Source of the DNA: Niastella yeongjuensis
GTDB taxonomy: Bacteria > Bacteroidota > Bacteroidia > Chitinophagales > Chitinophagaceae
NCBI RefSeq assembly: GCF_900110245.1
Contig: NZ_FOCZ01000002.1
Coordinates: 310,001 to 374,000, forward strand
Direction: 5' to 3'
Length of the DNA: 64,000 nt
The notes below the pieces were generated by a model, which worked only from the letters and a program-made list of their open reading frames with translations, was not told the origin of the DNA and ran no database searches. Both the position numbers and the translations under genes were made by a program. This document shows positions 9,143-17,625 of the stretch, piece by piece (position 1 is the stretch's first letter; each line of letters begins with the position of its first letter).

Positions 9143-10045
9143 CTACATCTTGCTTCCTGTTTCTTTCTTCTTCCATCTGGTTGTAACATATACTCCTGCC
9201 AGAATAATTACCAGCCCAAGTATCTGCCAGCCATTGATCGTTTCTCCCGCCAATACGCCCCACGATAAAGCAATAAACGGAATGCCATAGGTTACCATGG
9301 ACGCAAACAATCCACCGGAGCGTTTTATCAAAATATAAAAAAGGACTGTGGCTACAGCTGTTCCCATAATACCTAAAAGGGAAGAAGCGCTACTTGAAAA
9401 AACAATGCCTTTTTGAGAAAGCGGCAGGGAGAAATAACCGGTAAACCAAAGGATTATTAAGCAAGGCAGCAACAATAAAGCAAAACTAACTGCTACCACA
9501 GAAAGCGAGCCGATCTCTTTTAAATGACGGCCCACCAGGTTTATATTCAAACCATACAGAACGGTTGCCACCAACGCAAAACTGGCGTAAGAAAAGTACT
9601 GCACGTTTACATTTCCTTTGGCAAACAGCAATACCAGCATTCCGCTGATGGCTATCAGTACGCCGGTTAATTTGTGCAATTGAAATACCTGGCCAAAGAA
9701 TAACAATCCGGTAAATATGGTAAAAACAGGTGTAAGTGAATTGAGAAAGCCAGCCAGGCTGCTATCGATCTTTGTTTCAGCCAGGCAGAATAAATAAGCC
9801 GGAATAAAGCTGCCCAATATTCCTGATAGAAAAACAATACCCAGCTTATTGGCTGGAATATTTTTCCAGTGGCGGATGGCAACGGGTAATAACACCACCC
9901 CCGCGCTGAGTATGCGGATGGTGGCTACCTGGTAAGGACTTAAAAACTTCATTCCTTCCTTCATGAGGATGAATGAACTTCCCCAGATGATACAGAGTGC
10001 AGTGAAAACAAGTCCACCGATAAGGCTATCTCTTGTGACTGACAT
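9143..10045 (-). CDS. EamA/DMT-superfamily permease
   Basis: A 300-residue inner-membrane protein with ten hydrophobic segments arranged as two EamA repeats (about residues 10-140 and 155-290), the usual drug/metabolite transporter topology. WGSSFILMKEGMKFLSP near the N-terminus and the end of the first repeat (GVLIAISGMLVLL) are typical. Members export amino acids, metabolites or drugs, and nothing here indicates which. It diverges from the polyphosphate kinase gene with 66 bases between starts. Confidence 0.88.
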   Translation of the reverse strand: MSVTRDSLIGGLVFTALCIIWGSSFILMKEGMKFLSPYQVATIRILSAGVVLLPVAIRHWKNIPANKLGIVFLSGILGSFIPAYLFCLAETKIDSSLAGFLNSLTPVFTIFTGLLFFGQVFQLHKLTGVLIAISGMLVLLFAKGNVNVQYFSYASFALVATVLYGLNINLVGRHLKEIGSLSVVAVSFALLLLPCLIILWFTGYFSLPLSQKGIVFSSSASSLLGIMGTAVATVLFYILIKRSGGLFASMVTYGIPFIALSWGVLAGETINGWQILGLVIILAGVYVTTRWKKKETGSKM

Positions 10046-10052
10046 GCAAATA

Positions 10053-10080
10053 TTTGTTCAAAAATCAGGTATTAACTTTG
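10053..10080 (+). promoter_or_regulatory. Bacteroidetes sigma promoter for PPK2 gene
   Basis: TTTG at 10053-10056, 16 bases, then TAACTTTG at 10073-10080 matches the phylum's -33/-7 promoter. The predicted transcript begins about 25 bases before the start codon at 10112. Confidence 0.65.
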
Positions 10081-10111
10081 AAAAGTGATAATTTGAAATA
10101 AACATATTTCC

Positions 10112-10861
10112 ATGGCTAATATTAAACTGAAGGAAATCAGTACCCGGGCGCCCAAAGACCTGAACAAAGAAGAAACAAAAGAAAAATTGACTGGTATACT
10201 GGCGAAGCTCGATCAGCTGCAGAACTTATTGTATGCCGAATCGATACATTCGGTGTTGATAGTTTTGCAGGGAATGGATGCCAGCGGGAAAGACGGTCTT
10301 GTAAGAAAGGTTTTTACCAGCATGAATCCACAGGGCGTACGCGTACACTCATTCAAGGTACCTACCTCCGAAGAGGCGAGTCATGATTTTTTATGGCGCA
10401 TACATGCAGCCGCTCCGTCAAAAGGTATGATCCAGTTGTTTAACCGCTCGCAATATGAAGATGTACTGGTGACCAGGGTGCATAAAATGATCGACGATAA
10501 AACAGCCAGAAAGCGCATGAAGGCGATCAATGATTTTGAACAGTTGTTAGTGGAGCATAACAATACACAGATCCTGAAATTCTACCTGCATATATCGCCC
10601 GAAGAACAACAAGAGCGTTTACAGGAACGCATTCATAACCCGGCCAAACAATGGAAGTACAACGAAAGCGATTTTCAAGAAGCCAAGTTGTGGGACGATT
10701 ACATGGCTGCGTATGAAGATTGTTTTGAACATTGTAACGATGTACCCTGGACTATTGTGCCTGCCGATCAAAACTGGTATAAGGAATACGTTATAGCCAG
10801 CGCCTTGCTGAAGACGCTGGAGAAACTGGACATGCAATTTCCCGGATTGAAAAAAGGTTAA
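10112..10861 (+). CDS. Polyphosphate kinase 2 family protein
   Basis: A 249-residue PPK2 enzyme, which transfers phosphate between polyphosphate and nucleotides. It has a thymidylate-kinase-like fold with Walker A QGMDASGKDG at 53-62, the lid-side FNRSQYEDVLVTRVH segment (about residues 110-124, carrying the Walker B-equivalent Glu-Asp) and a basic lid helix (KTARKRMKAINDFE). At about 250 residues it fits the short single-domain class I/III group, which usually makes ADP or ATP from polyphosphate. AMP, ADP or GDP preference cannot be read from sequence. Confidence 0.88.
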   Translation: MANIKLKEISTRAPKDLNKEETKEKLTGILAKLDQLQNLLYAESIHSVLIVLQGMDASGKDGLVRKVFTSMNPQGVRVHSFKVPTSEEASHDFLWRIHAAAPSKGMIQLFNRSQYEDVLVTRVHKMIDDKTARKRMKAINDFEQLLVEHNNTQILKFYLHISPEEQQERLQERIHNPAKQWKYNESDFQEAKLWDDYMAAYEDCFEHCNDVPWTIVPADQNWYKEYVIASALLKTLEKLDMQFPGLKKG

Positions 10862-10875
10862 TGGGGATTTATTAG

Positions 10876-10883
10876 TACGTTTG
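10876..10883 (+). promoter_or_regulatory. Possible -7 element for mscL
   Basis: TACGTTTG fits TAnnTTTG. No convincing -33 element is seen at the right distance. It would give a leader of about 60 bases. Confidence 0.35.
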
Positions 10884-10948
10884 GGGTCAATGGGTTAAAA
10901 ATTTAATATATTAGTTCTAAATATCATTAACAACTAAAACTATATTTT

Positions 10949-11320
10949 ATGGGTATGATGAAAGAATTCAAAGAGTTTGCCATGAAGGGCAACGTAGTTG
11001 ACCTGGCAATTGGTGTTATCATTGGCGCGGCTTTTAGTAAGATTGTTAGTTCGTTGGTTGATGATGTTATAACGCCCCTGTTATTAAAACCTGCCCTCGA
11101 CGCTGCTAACCTGCAGGACCTGGACAAACTGGTTATAATGGGCACCGTTAAGGTTGGAGTATTCCTTTCGGCAATACTTAACTTCATAATTGTTGCATTC
11201 ATACTTTTCCTGATAGTGAAAGGTATAAACCGGTTCAAGAAAAAAGAAGAAGCAGCACCCACCGTTACACCCGAGGATATAATTTTATTGCGTGAAATTA
11301 GAGATGCATTAAAGAAATAA
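10949..11320 (+). CDS. mscL: Large-conductance mechanosensitive channel MscL
   Basis: A 123-residue homopentameric inner-membrane channel that opens under membrane tension to release solutes during hypo-osmotic shock. The N-terminal amphipathic segment [20 protein letters not shown] is followed by TM1 with its pore glycines and alanines ([18 protein letters not shown]), a short periplasmic loop, TM2 (about residues 65-95) and the C-terminal charged helix [15 protein letters not shown]. Length is normal. A strong terminator lies right after it. Confidence 0.95.
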   Translation: MGMMKEFKEFAMKGNVVDLAIGVIIGAAFSKIVSSLVDDVITPLLLKPALDAANLQDLDKLVIMGTVKVGVFLSAILNFIIVAFILFLIVKGINRFKKKEEAAPTVTPEDIILLREIRDALKK

Positions 11321-11342
11321 CCTATGTGGTTTTTATATTTGC

Positions 11343-11378
11343 AAGGCATTTTGGTACAAATCAAAATGCCTTTTTTTT
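11343..11378 (+). terminator. Intrinsic terminator after mscL
   Basis: Stem AAGGCATTTTG (11343-11353) pairs perfectly with CAAAATGCCTT (11362-11372), followed by eight T. It lies upstream of the next start at 11398, which argues against starting that gene at an earlier in-frame codon. Confidence 0.9.
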
Positions 11379-11397
11379 AATCCATTCAATTTATAAT

Positions 11398-12333
11398 ATG
11401 AAGAAGTTGGCCATGGCCGTTGTAACCGTTTTTTGCATAACAGTTACTGGTATTGCACAAGACAAAACCGTTCAGGATCTAAGAGGTGAATCAGGAAAAA
11501 CCATCAAGAAAGATGAAAGTGACACTACGGTCAAGACCTGGAAAACAGGTGGTATGTTCAACGGTACAGTGGGTCAAACTTCGCTCAACAACTGGGCAGC
11601 GGGTGGTGATCAATTCTCTTTTAATTCCAACGGAATATTAAACCTGCATGCATTTTACAAAAAGGGGATTCATTCATGGGATAATAGCCTTGACCTGGAA
11701 ATAGGGTATATTAATTCCACATCATTGGGTACCCGTAAAACAAATGACCGTATTGATCTTATATCGAAGTACGGCTGTCAGCTCTTTGATCATATGTATC
11801 TGACGGGACTGTTTAATTTCCGGTCGCAGTTTACTGCAGGGTTTACCTATCCTGATGATACCACCAAGATAAAAACATCAAATTTTTTGTCCCCGGCCTA
11901 TGTGATCGTTGCAGCGGGTATGGATTGGAAACCAAGTCCTACATTTTCACTCTTCCTTTCACCTATAACCAGTCGCTGGGTCATAGTGAATGATGATGAA
12001 TTATCAGCCAAAGGGGCTTATGGGGTAGATTCAGGCAAAACAGTTCGCAATGAGATTGGTGCCTATTTAACAGCCACCGTAAACAGGGAAATAATTAAAA
12101 ATCTGACCTACAAAGCCAAGCTCGACCTGTTCTCAAATTATAAACACAATCCACAGAATATTGATGTGTTCATGACCAACCTGATCAGTATGAATGTATA
12201 CAAAGGGTTCGGTTTTAATGTCGGAGCCGATTTTATTTATGATGATGATCAAAAGAGTTTTGGAAAAGACAAAAATGCAGCCCGGCTACAGGTAAGGCAA
12301 TTCATTGGCATTGGCTATCAGCGAAAGTTCTAA
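11398..12333 (+). CDS. DUF3078 family secreted protein
   Basis: A 311-residue exported protein with a signal peptide (MKKLAMAVVTVFCITVTGIAQ). The body, from about residue 45, contains the DUF3078 pattern WKTGGMFNGTVGQTSLNNWAAGGDQFSFN. Alternating aromatic and polar strands continue to a C-terminal phenylalanine (IGIGYQRKF), suggesting a small outer-membrane beta-barrel. The function of DUF3078 is not established. ATG at 11398 is chosen because the earlier in-frame TTG-type start lies inside the mscL terminator and would bury the signal peptide. Confidence 0.85.
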   Translation: MKKLAMAVVTVFCITVTGIAQDKTVQDLRGESGKTIKKDESDTTVKTWKTGGMFNGTVGQTSLNNWAAGGDQFSFNSNGILNLHAFYKKGIHSWDNSLDLEIGYINSTSLGTRKTNDRIDLISKYGCQLFDHMYLTGLFNFRSQFTAGFTYPDDTTKIKTSNFLSPAYVIVAAGMDWKPSPTFSLFLSPITSRWVIVNDDELSAKGAYGVDSGKTVRNEIGAYLTATVNREIIKNLTYKAKLDLFSNYKHNPQNIDVFMTNLISMNVYKGFGFNVGADFIYDDDQKSFGKDKNAARLQVRQFIGIGYQRKF

Positions 12334-12441
12334 ATAATTGATTGTTAGGTGCCTCAGGTCATTCCCCGGGCGCCATTTCACAAGTTATATACAAAATGCG
12401 CTCAGGGAGGCCTGTAATTTTCTGCAATTGTTTTTTTGGCG

Positions 12442-12449
12442 TACGTTTG
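12442..12449 (+). promoter_or_regulatory. Possible -7 element for scpA
   Basis: TACGTTTG matches TAnnTTTG about 40 bases upstream of scpA. The T-rich stretch before it has a TTG, but closer than the usual spacing. Confidence 0.4.
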
Positions 12450-12485
12450 TTGGCTCCCGCCAGTGTAGGGATGGGTTAAAAATAT

Positions 12486-13319
12486 TTGCAAGTGAATCAA
12501 ACACCGTCGTATCAGATCAAGTTGCCGCAGTTTGAGGGTCCGTTTGACCTGTTACTGTTCTTTATTGAGCGGGATGAGTTGGATATTTATAATATTCCTA
12601 TCAGTAATATCATAAAGGATTTTCTCGAATATATTCATGGTCAGGAGCAATTGAACATTGAGTTGTCGAGCGAGTTTATCTTATTCGTTTCCACCCTTAT
12701 GCGCATCAAAGCCAGGATGTTACTACCACGTAAAGAACTGGATGCTCAGGGTAATGAAATTGATCCCCGTCAGGAACTGGTTGACAAAATCCTTGAATAC
12801 AAACGTTTTAAGGAAGCATCGGCTAAAATGGCCGAAATGGAAGCCATTCGTATGCTGATGGTACGCCGTGGTAATTTGGCAAAGGAAATTGCCAGTATTG
12901 GGGAGGAAAACGGAGAGGGAACTGAAATTCAAACTATTACACTTTTCAAATTGATGAAGACCTTTGAAAAGGTAATGAAGCGTGTTGACCAGCGGAACGT
13001 AAAACCGGTGCATACCGTGGTGAAATATGCATACACCATGGAAGAAAGCAGGGTGTACGCGCTGGATAAAGTGAAGAGAGAAAAGGTAATGCCATTTGAT
13101 AAGATCTTCGATGTTTGTCAGGACCGCATACATGCCATCTTCATATTCCTGTCGATGCTTGAGCTGATACAAATGAAATACATGACCATCATGGTAGGTG
13201 AGGGACGTAATAACTTCATCATTGAATTGAACGAAAATTGGGAACAGGACGTAGATCCCGATATGGGACCGCTTAACCCTGATGATGATCCCGACAGACA
13301 ACCGGAATCAGTATTATAA
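12486..13319 (+). CDS. scpA: Segregation and condensation protein A (kleisin)
   Basis: The kleisin subunit that bridges SMC heads, with ScpB, in chromosome condensation. The family N-terminus is clear (IKLPQFEGPFDLLLFFIERDELDIYNIPI), followed by ELSSEFILFVSTLMRIKARMLLP and a C-terminal winged-helix region (FIFLSMLELIQMKYMTI) that would bind the SMC head. The 277 residues fit. No ATG is available: TTG at 12486 is used, and GTG at 12492 is an equally good start. scpB and smc are not in the window. Confidence 0.9.
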   Translation: MQVNQTPSYQIKLPQFEGPFDLLLFFIERDELDIYNIPISNIIKDFLEYIHGQEQLNIELSSEFILFVSTLMRIKARMLLPRKELDAQGNEIDPRQELVDKILEYKRFKEASAKMAEMEAIRMLMVRRGNLAKEIASIGEENGEGTEIQTITLFKLMKTFEKVMKRVDQRNVKPVHTVVKYAYTMEESRVYALDKVKREKVMPFDKIFDVCQDRIHAIFIFLSMLELIQMKYMTIMVGEGRNNFIIELNENWEQDVDPDMGPLNPDDDPDRQPESVL

Positions 13320-13325
13320 ATTATT

Positions 13326-13360
13326 ACAGCCTTTGCTTACGCAGAGGCTGTTTAGTTTTT
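13326..13360 (+). terminator. Intrinsic terminator after scpA
   Basis: ACAGCCTTTGC (13326-13336), loop TTAC, GCAGAGGCTGT (13341-13351), then a T-rich tract. The stem has one G-T wobble. Confidence 0.85.
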
Positions 13361-13549
13361 GTCAAATATATACAACAGGATCGGCTGTGGTGATTTATCA
13401 ATAAGCTGCCCGAGCTTTTGTAAAAATGCAGTCGATACCATGGGGCAGCCATCGCTTTGGCAATGGGCAGCGGGATTCGTTTCTTGTTGCAGGGTTATGG
13501 AGTAGACAAGAGGATGCCTTTCCCATAATCCACAGACTATCGTTGCCAA
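13352..13549 (-). pseudogene. Possible C-terminal remnant of an L,D-transpeptidase-like protein
   Basis: A 65-codon frame whose second half (CQSDGCPMVSTAF followed by LLYIF near the end) resembles the end of YkuD-type murein L,D-transpeptidases, where a Gly-Cys pair carries the catalytic cysteine. Only the last third of such a domain would be present, with no signal peptide. There is no room for the rest, because the dxs terminator and stop codon lie immediately upstream. I read it as decayed coding sequence between scpA and dxs. The resemblance is by eye and may be chance. Confidence 0.35.
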
Positions 13550-13563
13550 TAAAATGTTAAAGG

Positions 13564-13597
13564 AAAAAAGAACCGGCTACCAAATTCTGGCGCCGGT
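13564..13597 (-). terminator. Intrinsic terminator after dxs
   Basis: On the minus strand ACCGGC and GCCGGT close a hairpin with an inner CCA/TGG stem, followed by TTC and a run of six T. It lies 28 bases beyond the dxs stop. Confidence 0.75.
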
Positions 13598-13624
13598 CCC
13601 TGGTATGTTTAGCTGATTGGCTTG

Positions 13625-15556
13625 CTAACCGAGTAACTGACTAACGGTAACTTTTCCCTTCATCATCTCACGTACCGCAGCGGCAATTCCCGGGGCATCG
13701 TAACCACATTCGTGATACAATTCTTTTGGGGTACCATGTTCAACAATGGCATCGGGGATACCTAATATTTTCACTTCAGCTTTGTAGTTATGTTGAGCCA
13801 TAAACTCCAGAACAGCGCTGCCAAAACCACCGGTAACTGTACCGTCTTCTACCGTAAGCACCTTGTCGTACCTGCTGAATACTTCGTGTAACAAAGCTTC
13901 ATCAAGCGGTTTAACAAAACGCATATCGTAGTGTGCGGGGTTCAGTCCATCCATCTTCAATTCGCGGATAGCAGTGGTGACAAAGTTACCCGGATGGCCT
14001 ATGGAAAGAATGGCGATATCCTGACCGTCTTTGATCTTTCTGCCTTTACCGATAGGAATTTCTTCGAAAGGCGTTTTCCATTCTGGCATTACACCCTGAC
14101 CGCGCGGGTAGCGGATCACGAATGGCGATTCCATAGTATCCAGCTGAGCGGTATACATGAGGTTACGCAATTCACTTTCATTCATGGGGGCGCTGATAAC
14201 CAGGTTTGGGATACAACGCATGAAGGCGATATCGTAAGCGCCGTGGTGGGTAGGTCCATCTTCGCCAACCAGTCCGGCCCGGTCGAGTACCATTACTACC
14301 GGTAGTTTTTGAATGGCTACATCATGTACTACCTGGTCGTAGGCGCGTTGCATAAAGGAGGAATAGATATTACAAAACACCCGCATACCCTGTGTGGCCA
14401 TACCGGCGCTGAGGGTTACCGCGTGTTGTTCACAAATGCCTACGTCAAAAGCGCGGTTGGGCATTTTCTCCATCATGAATTTGAGCGAAGAACCTGAAGG
14501 CATAGCAGGTGTTACGCCAAAGATCTTGTCGTTCTTTTCAGCCAGTTCTATGATGGTATGTCCAAATACATCCTGATATTTGGGCGGTTGGGGCGTTTCG
14601 TATTTCTTTTTATAAATTTCACCGGTGATCTTGTCGAACAAACCGGGTGCATGCCACAGTGTTTGTTCTTTTTCAGCGAGGGCATAACCCTTACCTTTTG
14701 TAGTGATCACGTGCAATAATTTGGGCCCGGGGATCTTTTTCAGGTCTTGCAGGGTATCAACCAGTTTGGTGATGTTATTGCCATCGATAGGACCAAAATA
14801 CCGCAGCTTCAGCGCTTCAAACAGGTTACTGCTTTTGTTGAGGAAGCCTTTGATACTATGCTCCAGCTTACTGCCCATTTCGCGGGTAAAGTTCTTCCCA
14901 ACGGGTAATTTGCCCAGTGCCTTCCAGATATCGTCTTTAAGGCGGTTATAAGTAGGAGAGGTAGTAATATCGGTAAGATATTCTTTGAGCGCACCCACGT
15001 TGGGGTCAATGCTCATACAGTTATCGTTCAGGATAATGAGTACATCAGAATCGGCTACACCGGCATGGTTCATCCCTTCAAACGCCAAACCGGCTGTCAT
15101 GGCGCCATCGCCAATTACGGCTACAGATTTGCGGTTCTCGCCTTTGTATTTGGCAGCCATGGCCATACCCAGGGCGGCAGAGATAGAGGTGGACGAGTGG
15201 CCTACGCCAAATGTATCGTATTCGCTTTCGCTGCGTTTGGGAAAACCACTGAGGCCGTGGTATTTGCGGTTGGTATGAAATTCATCGCGGCGGCCGGTAA
15301 GGATCTTATGGCCATACGCCTGGTGCCCCACGTCCCACACCAGTTGGTCGTAAGGGGTATTGTAAATGTAATGTAATGCTACGCTAAGCTCTACCACACC
15401 CAGGCTGGCGGCAAAATGCCCTCCGTGTACACTAACTACATCGATAATGTATTGCCGCAATTCATCACAAAGTTGATGTAACTGTTCTCTGGTCAACTGC
15501 TTAAGATCGGCTGGGGAATTGATGGTAGTCAACAATGGGCCGGGTGTAATGTCCAT
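13625..15556 (-). CDS. dxs: 1-deoxy-D-xylulose-5-phosphate synthase
   Basis: The first enzyme of the MEP isoprenoid pathway, condensing pyruvate and glyceraldehyde-3-phosphate. All three domains are present in 643 residues. The thiamine-diphosphate site GDGAMTAG (149-156) with the NDN metal segment (177-179) identifies the cofactor domain. The transketolase-like pyrimidine domain carries VGICEQHAVTLSAGMA and DRAGLVGEDGPTHHG, and the C-terminal domain ends normally. It is monocistronic, with its own terminator. Isoprenoids made this way would feed undecaprenyl carriers and the GGGP synthase product made elsewhere in the window. Confidence 0.96.
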   Translation of the reverse strand: MDITPGPLLTTINSPADLKQLTREQLHQLCDELRQYIIDVVSVHGGHFAASLGVVELSVALHYIYNTPYDQLVWDVGHQAYGHKILTGRRDEFHTNRKYHGLSGFPKRSESEYDTFGVGHSSTSISAALGMAMAAKYKGENRKSVAVIGDGAMTAGLAFEGMNHAGVADSDVLIILNDNCMSIDPNVGALKEYLTDITTSPTYNRLKDDIWKALGKLPVGKNFTREMGSKLEHSIKGFLNKSSNLFEALKLRYFGPIDGNNITKLVDTLQDLKKIPGPKLLHVITTKGKGYALAEKEQTLWHAPGLFDKITGEIYKKKYETPQPPKYQDVFGHTIIELAEKNDKIFGVTPAMPSGSSLKFMMEKMPNRAFDVGICEQHAVTLSAGMATQGMRVFCNIYSSFMQRAYDQVVHDVAIQKLPVVMVLDRAGLVGEDGPTHHGAYDIAFMRCIPNLVISAPMNESELRNLMYTAQLDTMESPFVIRYPRGQGVMPEWKTPFEEIPIGKGRKIKDGQDIAILSIGHPGNFVTTAIRELKMDGLNPAHYDMRFVKPLDEALLHEVFSRYDKVLTVEDGTVTGGFGSAVLEFMAQHNYKAEVKILGIPDAIVEHGTPKELYHECGYDAPGIAAAVREMMKGKVTVSQLLG

Positions 15557-15576
15557 CTTTTTAGAAAATTTGGTAA

Positions 15577-15584
15577 CAAAAATA
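15577..15584 (-). promoter_or_regulatory. Possible -7 element for dxs
   Basis: The minus strand reads TATTTTTG, a match to TAnnTTTG, about 21 bases upstream of the dxs start. No clear -33 element was found. Confidence 0.4.
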
Positions 15585-15797
15585 CAGCTTTAAATCATGA
15601 GCCCTAATAAAGCTTATATTTTAACAGAACAAAAAAGCGGGCCACGGAAAACCGGGCTGCCGCTTGTAAAATACAAGCTCATTTCCCTGACAATTTTACT
15701 ACTTTGTAGCGCCGGTAACCTATTTATTACCGCCATATATCCCAAATACCAAACCAGAGTGGGCTAATTGCCTAGATTTGTTACAGTTCCAACTAGC

Positions 15798-16844
15798 ATG
15801 ATGAAGAGTAGAATTCCATATTACTGGCTTTGCCAGATCATAGGCTGGAGCGCCTATATAGTGTTGTTTATATTTTTCTATCTTACCCTGCGTACCCGCG
15901 TGCAGCCCTATTTTTACCAGACGCTGGTATCGGAAGCCTCATTGGGGTTTATTATCACCCACATAATGCGTGCTTTTATCAAAAAATACAAGTTGGTTGA
16001 AAAGCCGGTTAATGAGCAGGTGGTTTACATAATCTTAATTTCTATAGCGTTCACCCTCGTGTATGGTTCTACCATTGCGAAACTGGAAGAGTGGCTGGAA
16101 TTTGAATCGGATAAACAGCGGGTGCTGACCTTTCTAAACAAAATGATCCGCATTTCGCTGGGGTATTTTTTTATCATCATTGTATGGAACCTGATCTATT
16201 TCGCGTACCACTACATTGTAAAAACCCGGCAGGCGCAGTTGGATAAGATCAGGCTGGAATCGCTGGTAAAAGAACTGGAGTTGAAAACCATAAAGGCGCA
16301 CATAAATCCGCACTTCATTTTTAATGCCCTTAACAGCATCAGGGCGCTGATAGATGAGAACCCAAACCGGGCGCGCAATGCCATTACGGAGCTGAGCAAT
16401 ATTCTGCGCAGCAGTATGCAGGTAGAAAAGGTGGAAACGGTGCCTTTTGAAAAAGAGCTGGGGATCGTAAAAGATTACCTGGCGCTGGAGTATATCCGCT
16501 TTGAAGACCGGTTGAAGATTGAATACCAGATAGATGAAGATACACTCGATCAACCGGTGCCCCCCATGATGCTGCAAACGCTGGTGGAAAATGCCATTAA
16601 ACACGGGATCGGCAAACAGGTAGGTGGCGGACTGGTAAAAGTGATCTCTGATTTTAAAGACAATTTCCATGAACTGGTAGTATTGAATACGGGTTATTTG
16701 AACGGACATATTCAGGAGGGCGATGGTTTTGGCTTATTGAGCACCCGTAACCGGCTACAGTTATTGTTTGGTGAAAAAGCTAACTTTGAAATAAAGCAAG
16801 TGGGATCTGACCTGGTGGAAGCCCGCATACTGATCCCCGTTTAA
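15798..16844 (+). CDS. LytS/YehU-type sensor histidine kinase
   Basis: Inner-membrane sensor kinase of the His_kinase (PF06580) class. About four membrane helices span roughly residues 10-140. A coiled linker leads to the phospho-acceptor segment KAHINPHFIFNALNSI, then the N-box (MLQTLVENAIKHGIG) and the G-box region (GFGLLSTRNRLQLLFG) of the ATPase domain. ATG at 15798 or 15801 is preferred over the upstream TTG at 15768 because it places a short N-terminus before the first helix. The LytTR regulator begins 17 bases downstream, so the two form a two-component system. The stimulus is unknown. Confidence 0.88.
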   Translation: MMKSRIPYYWLCQIIGWSAYIVLFIFFYLTLRTRVQPYFYQTLVSEASLGFIITHIMRAFIKKYKLVEKPVNEQVVYIILISIAFTLVYGSTIAKLEEWLEFESDKQRVLTFLNKMIRISLGYFFIIIVWNLIYFAYHYIVKTRQAQLDKIRLESLVKELELKTIKAHINPHFIFNALNSIRALIDENPNRARNAITELSNILRSSMQVEKVETVPFEKELGIVKDYLALEYIRFEDRLKIEYQIDEDTLDQPVPPMMLQTLVENAIKHGIGKQVGGGLVKVISDFKDNFHELVVLNTGYLNGHIQEGDGFGLLSTRNRLQLLFGEKANFEIKQVGSDLVEARILIPV

Positions 16845-16861
16845 TAAAAATAAAACCCGTT

Positions 16862-17596
16862 ATGATCAAAGCCATCATTATCGACGACGAACGGCTGGCC
16901 AGAAGTGAGCTTCGGAAACTGCTTATGGATTTTCCGGAAATTGAAGTAGTGGCAGAGGCAAGTAATGCCGGTGAAGGAGTGGAAAAGATAGAGAATATAA
17001 ATCCCGATCTTATTTTCCTTGATATAAGCATGCCCGGTAAAACCGGTTTCGATATGCTGTCGGAACTGGATAAAGCACCCCACGTTATTTTTACCACAGC
17101 TTACGACGAATTTGCACTGAAAGCATTTGAAGTAAATGCGCTCGACTACCTGTTGAAACCAGTAGAACCCAAAAGACTGGCCGATGCCATTCAAAAACTG
17201 CACCTGCAGGAAGAACGTGAACAGGGACCCATGGTGCCGGTAAATTTCAACCGCAGTATTTTAAGCGAGAACGACCAGGTATTTGTAAAAGACGGCGAGC
17301 GTTGCTGGTTTGTAAAGCTGTCGGATATCCGGTTGTTCGAAAGTGTGGGCAACTACGCCAAAGTATACTTTGGCCCCAATAAACCACTCATCTTAAAGTC
17401 ACTGAATGCCCTGGAAGAAAGGCTGGATGAAAAAACATTCTTCAGGGCCAATCGTAAACATATTGTGAACCTGCGTTTGATCGATAAAATTGAGCCCTAC
17501 TTCAATGGCGGTTTGTTGCTGGAGCTGAAAGGGGGTGAGAAGATAGAAGTGAGCCGTAGACAAACGGTGAAGTTCAAAGAAATGATGAGTTTATAA
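16862..17596 (+). CDS. LytTR-family response regulator
   Basis: A 244-residue regulator. The receiver domain (1-120) has the acidic pair in IIDDER, phospho-acceptor Asp54 in IFLDISMPG and Lys99 in YLLKPVEP. The DNA-binding LytTR domain (about 138-244) shows VGNYAKVYF, FRANRKHIVNL and the closing IEVSRRQTVKFKEMM. It is the cognate regulator of the kinase just upstream. Target genes are not evident. The M28 peptidase starts 29 bases downstream and may be part of the same transcript. Confidence 0.92.
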   Translation: MIKAIIIDDERLARSELRKLLMDFPEIEVVAEASNAGEGVEKIENINPDLIFLDISMPGKTGFDMLSELDKAPHVIFTTAYDEFALKAFEVNALDYLLKPVEPKRLADAIQKLHLQEEREQGPMVPVNFNRSILSENDQVFVKDGERCWFVKLSDIRLFESVGNYAKVYFGPNKPLILKSLNALEERLDEKTFFRANRKHIVNLRLIDKIEPYFNGGLLLELKGGEKIEVSRRQTVKFKEMMSL

Positions 17597-17625
17597 AAGA
17601 CGAAATTTGTTAAAAATTACAATTC

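Noticed and set aside
11326-11397. Extended N-terminus of the DUF3078 gene from 11326
   Set aside because: It lies over the mscL intrinsic terminator and would bury the signal peptide; ATG 11398 gives a normal exported protein.
16134-16709. 191-codon minus-strand frame within the sensor kinase gene
   Set aside because: Shadow of the opposite-strand kinase; the translated sequence is antisense-like with no domain.
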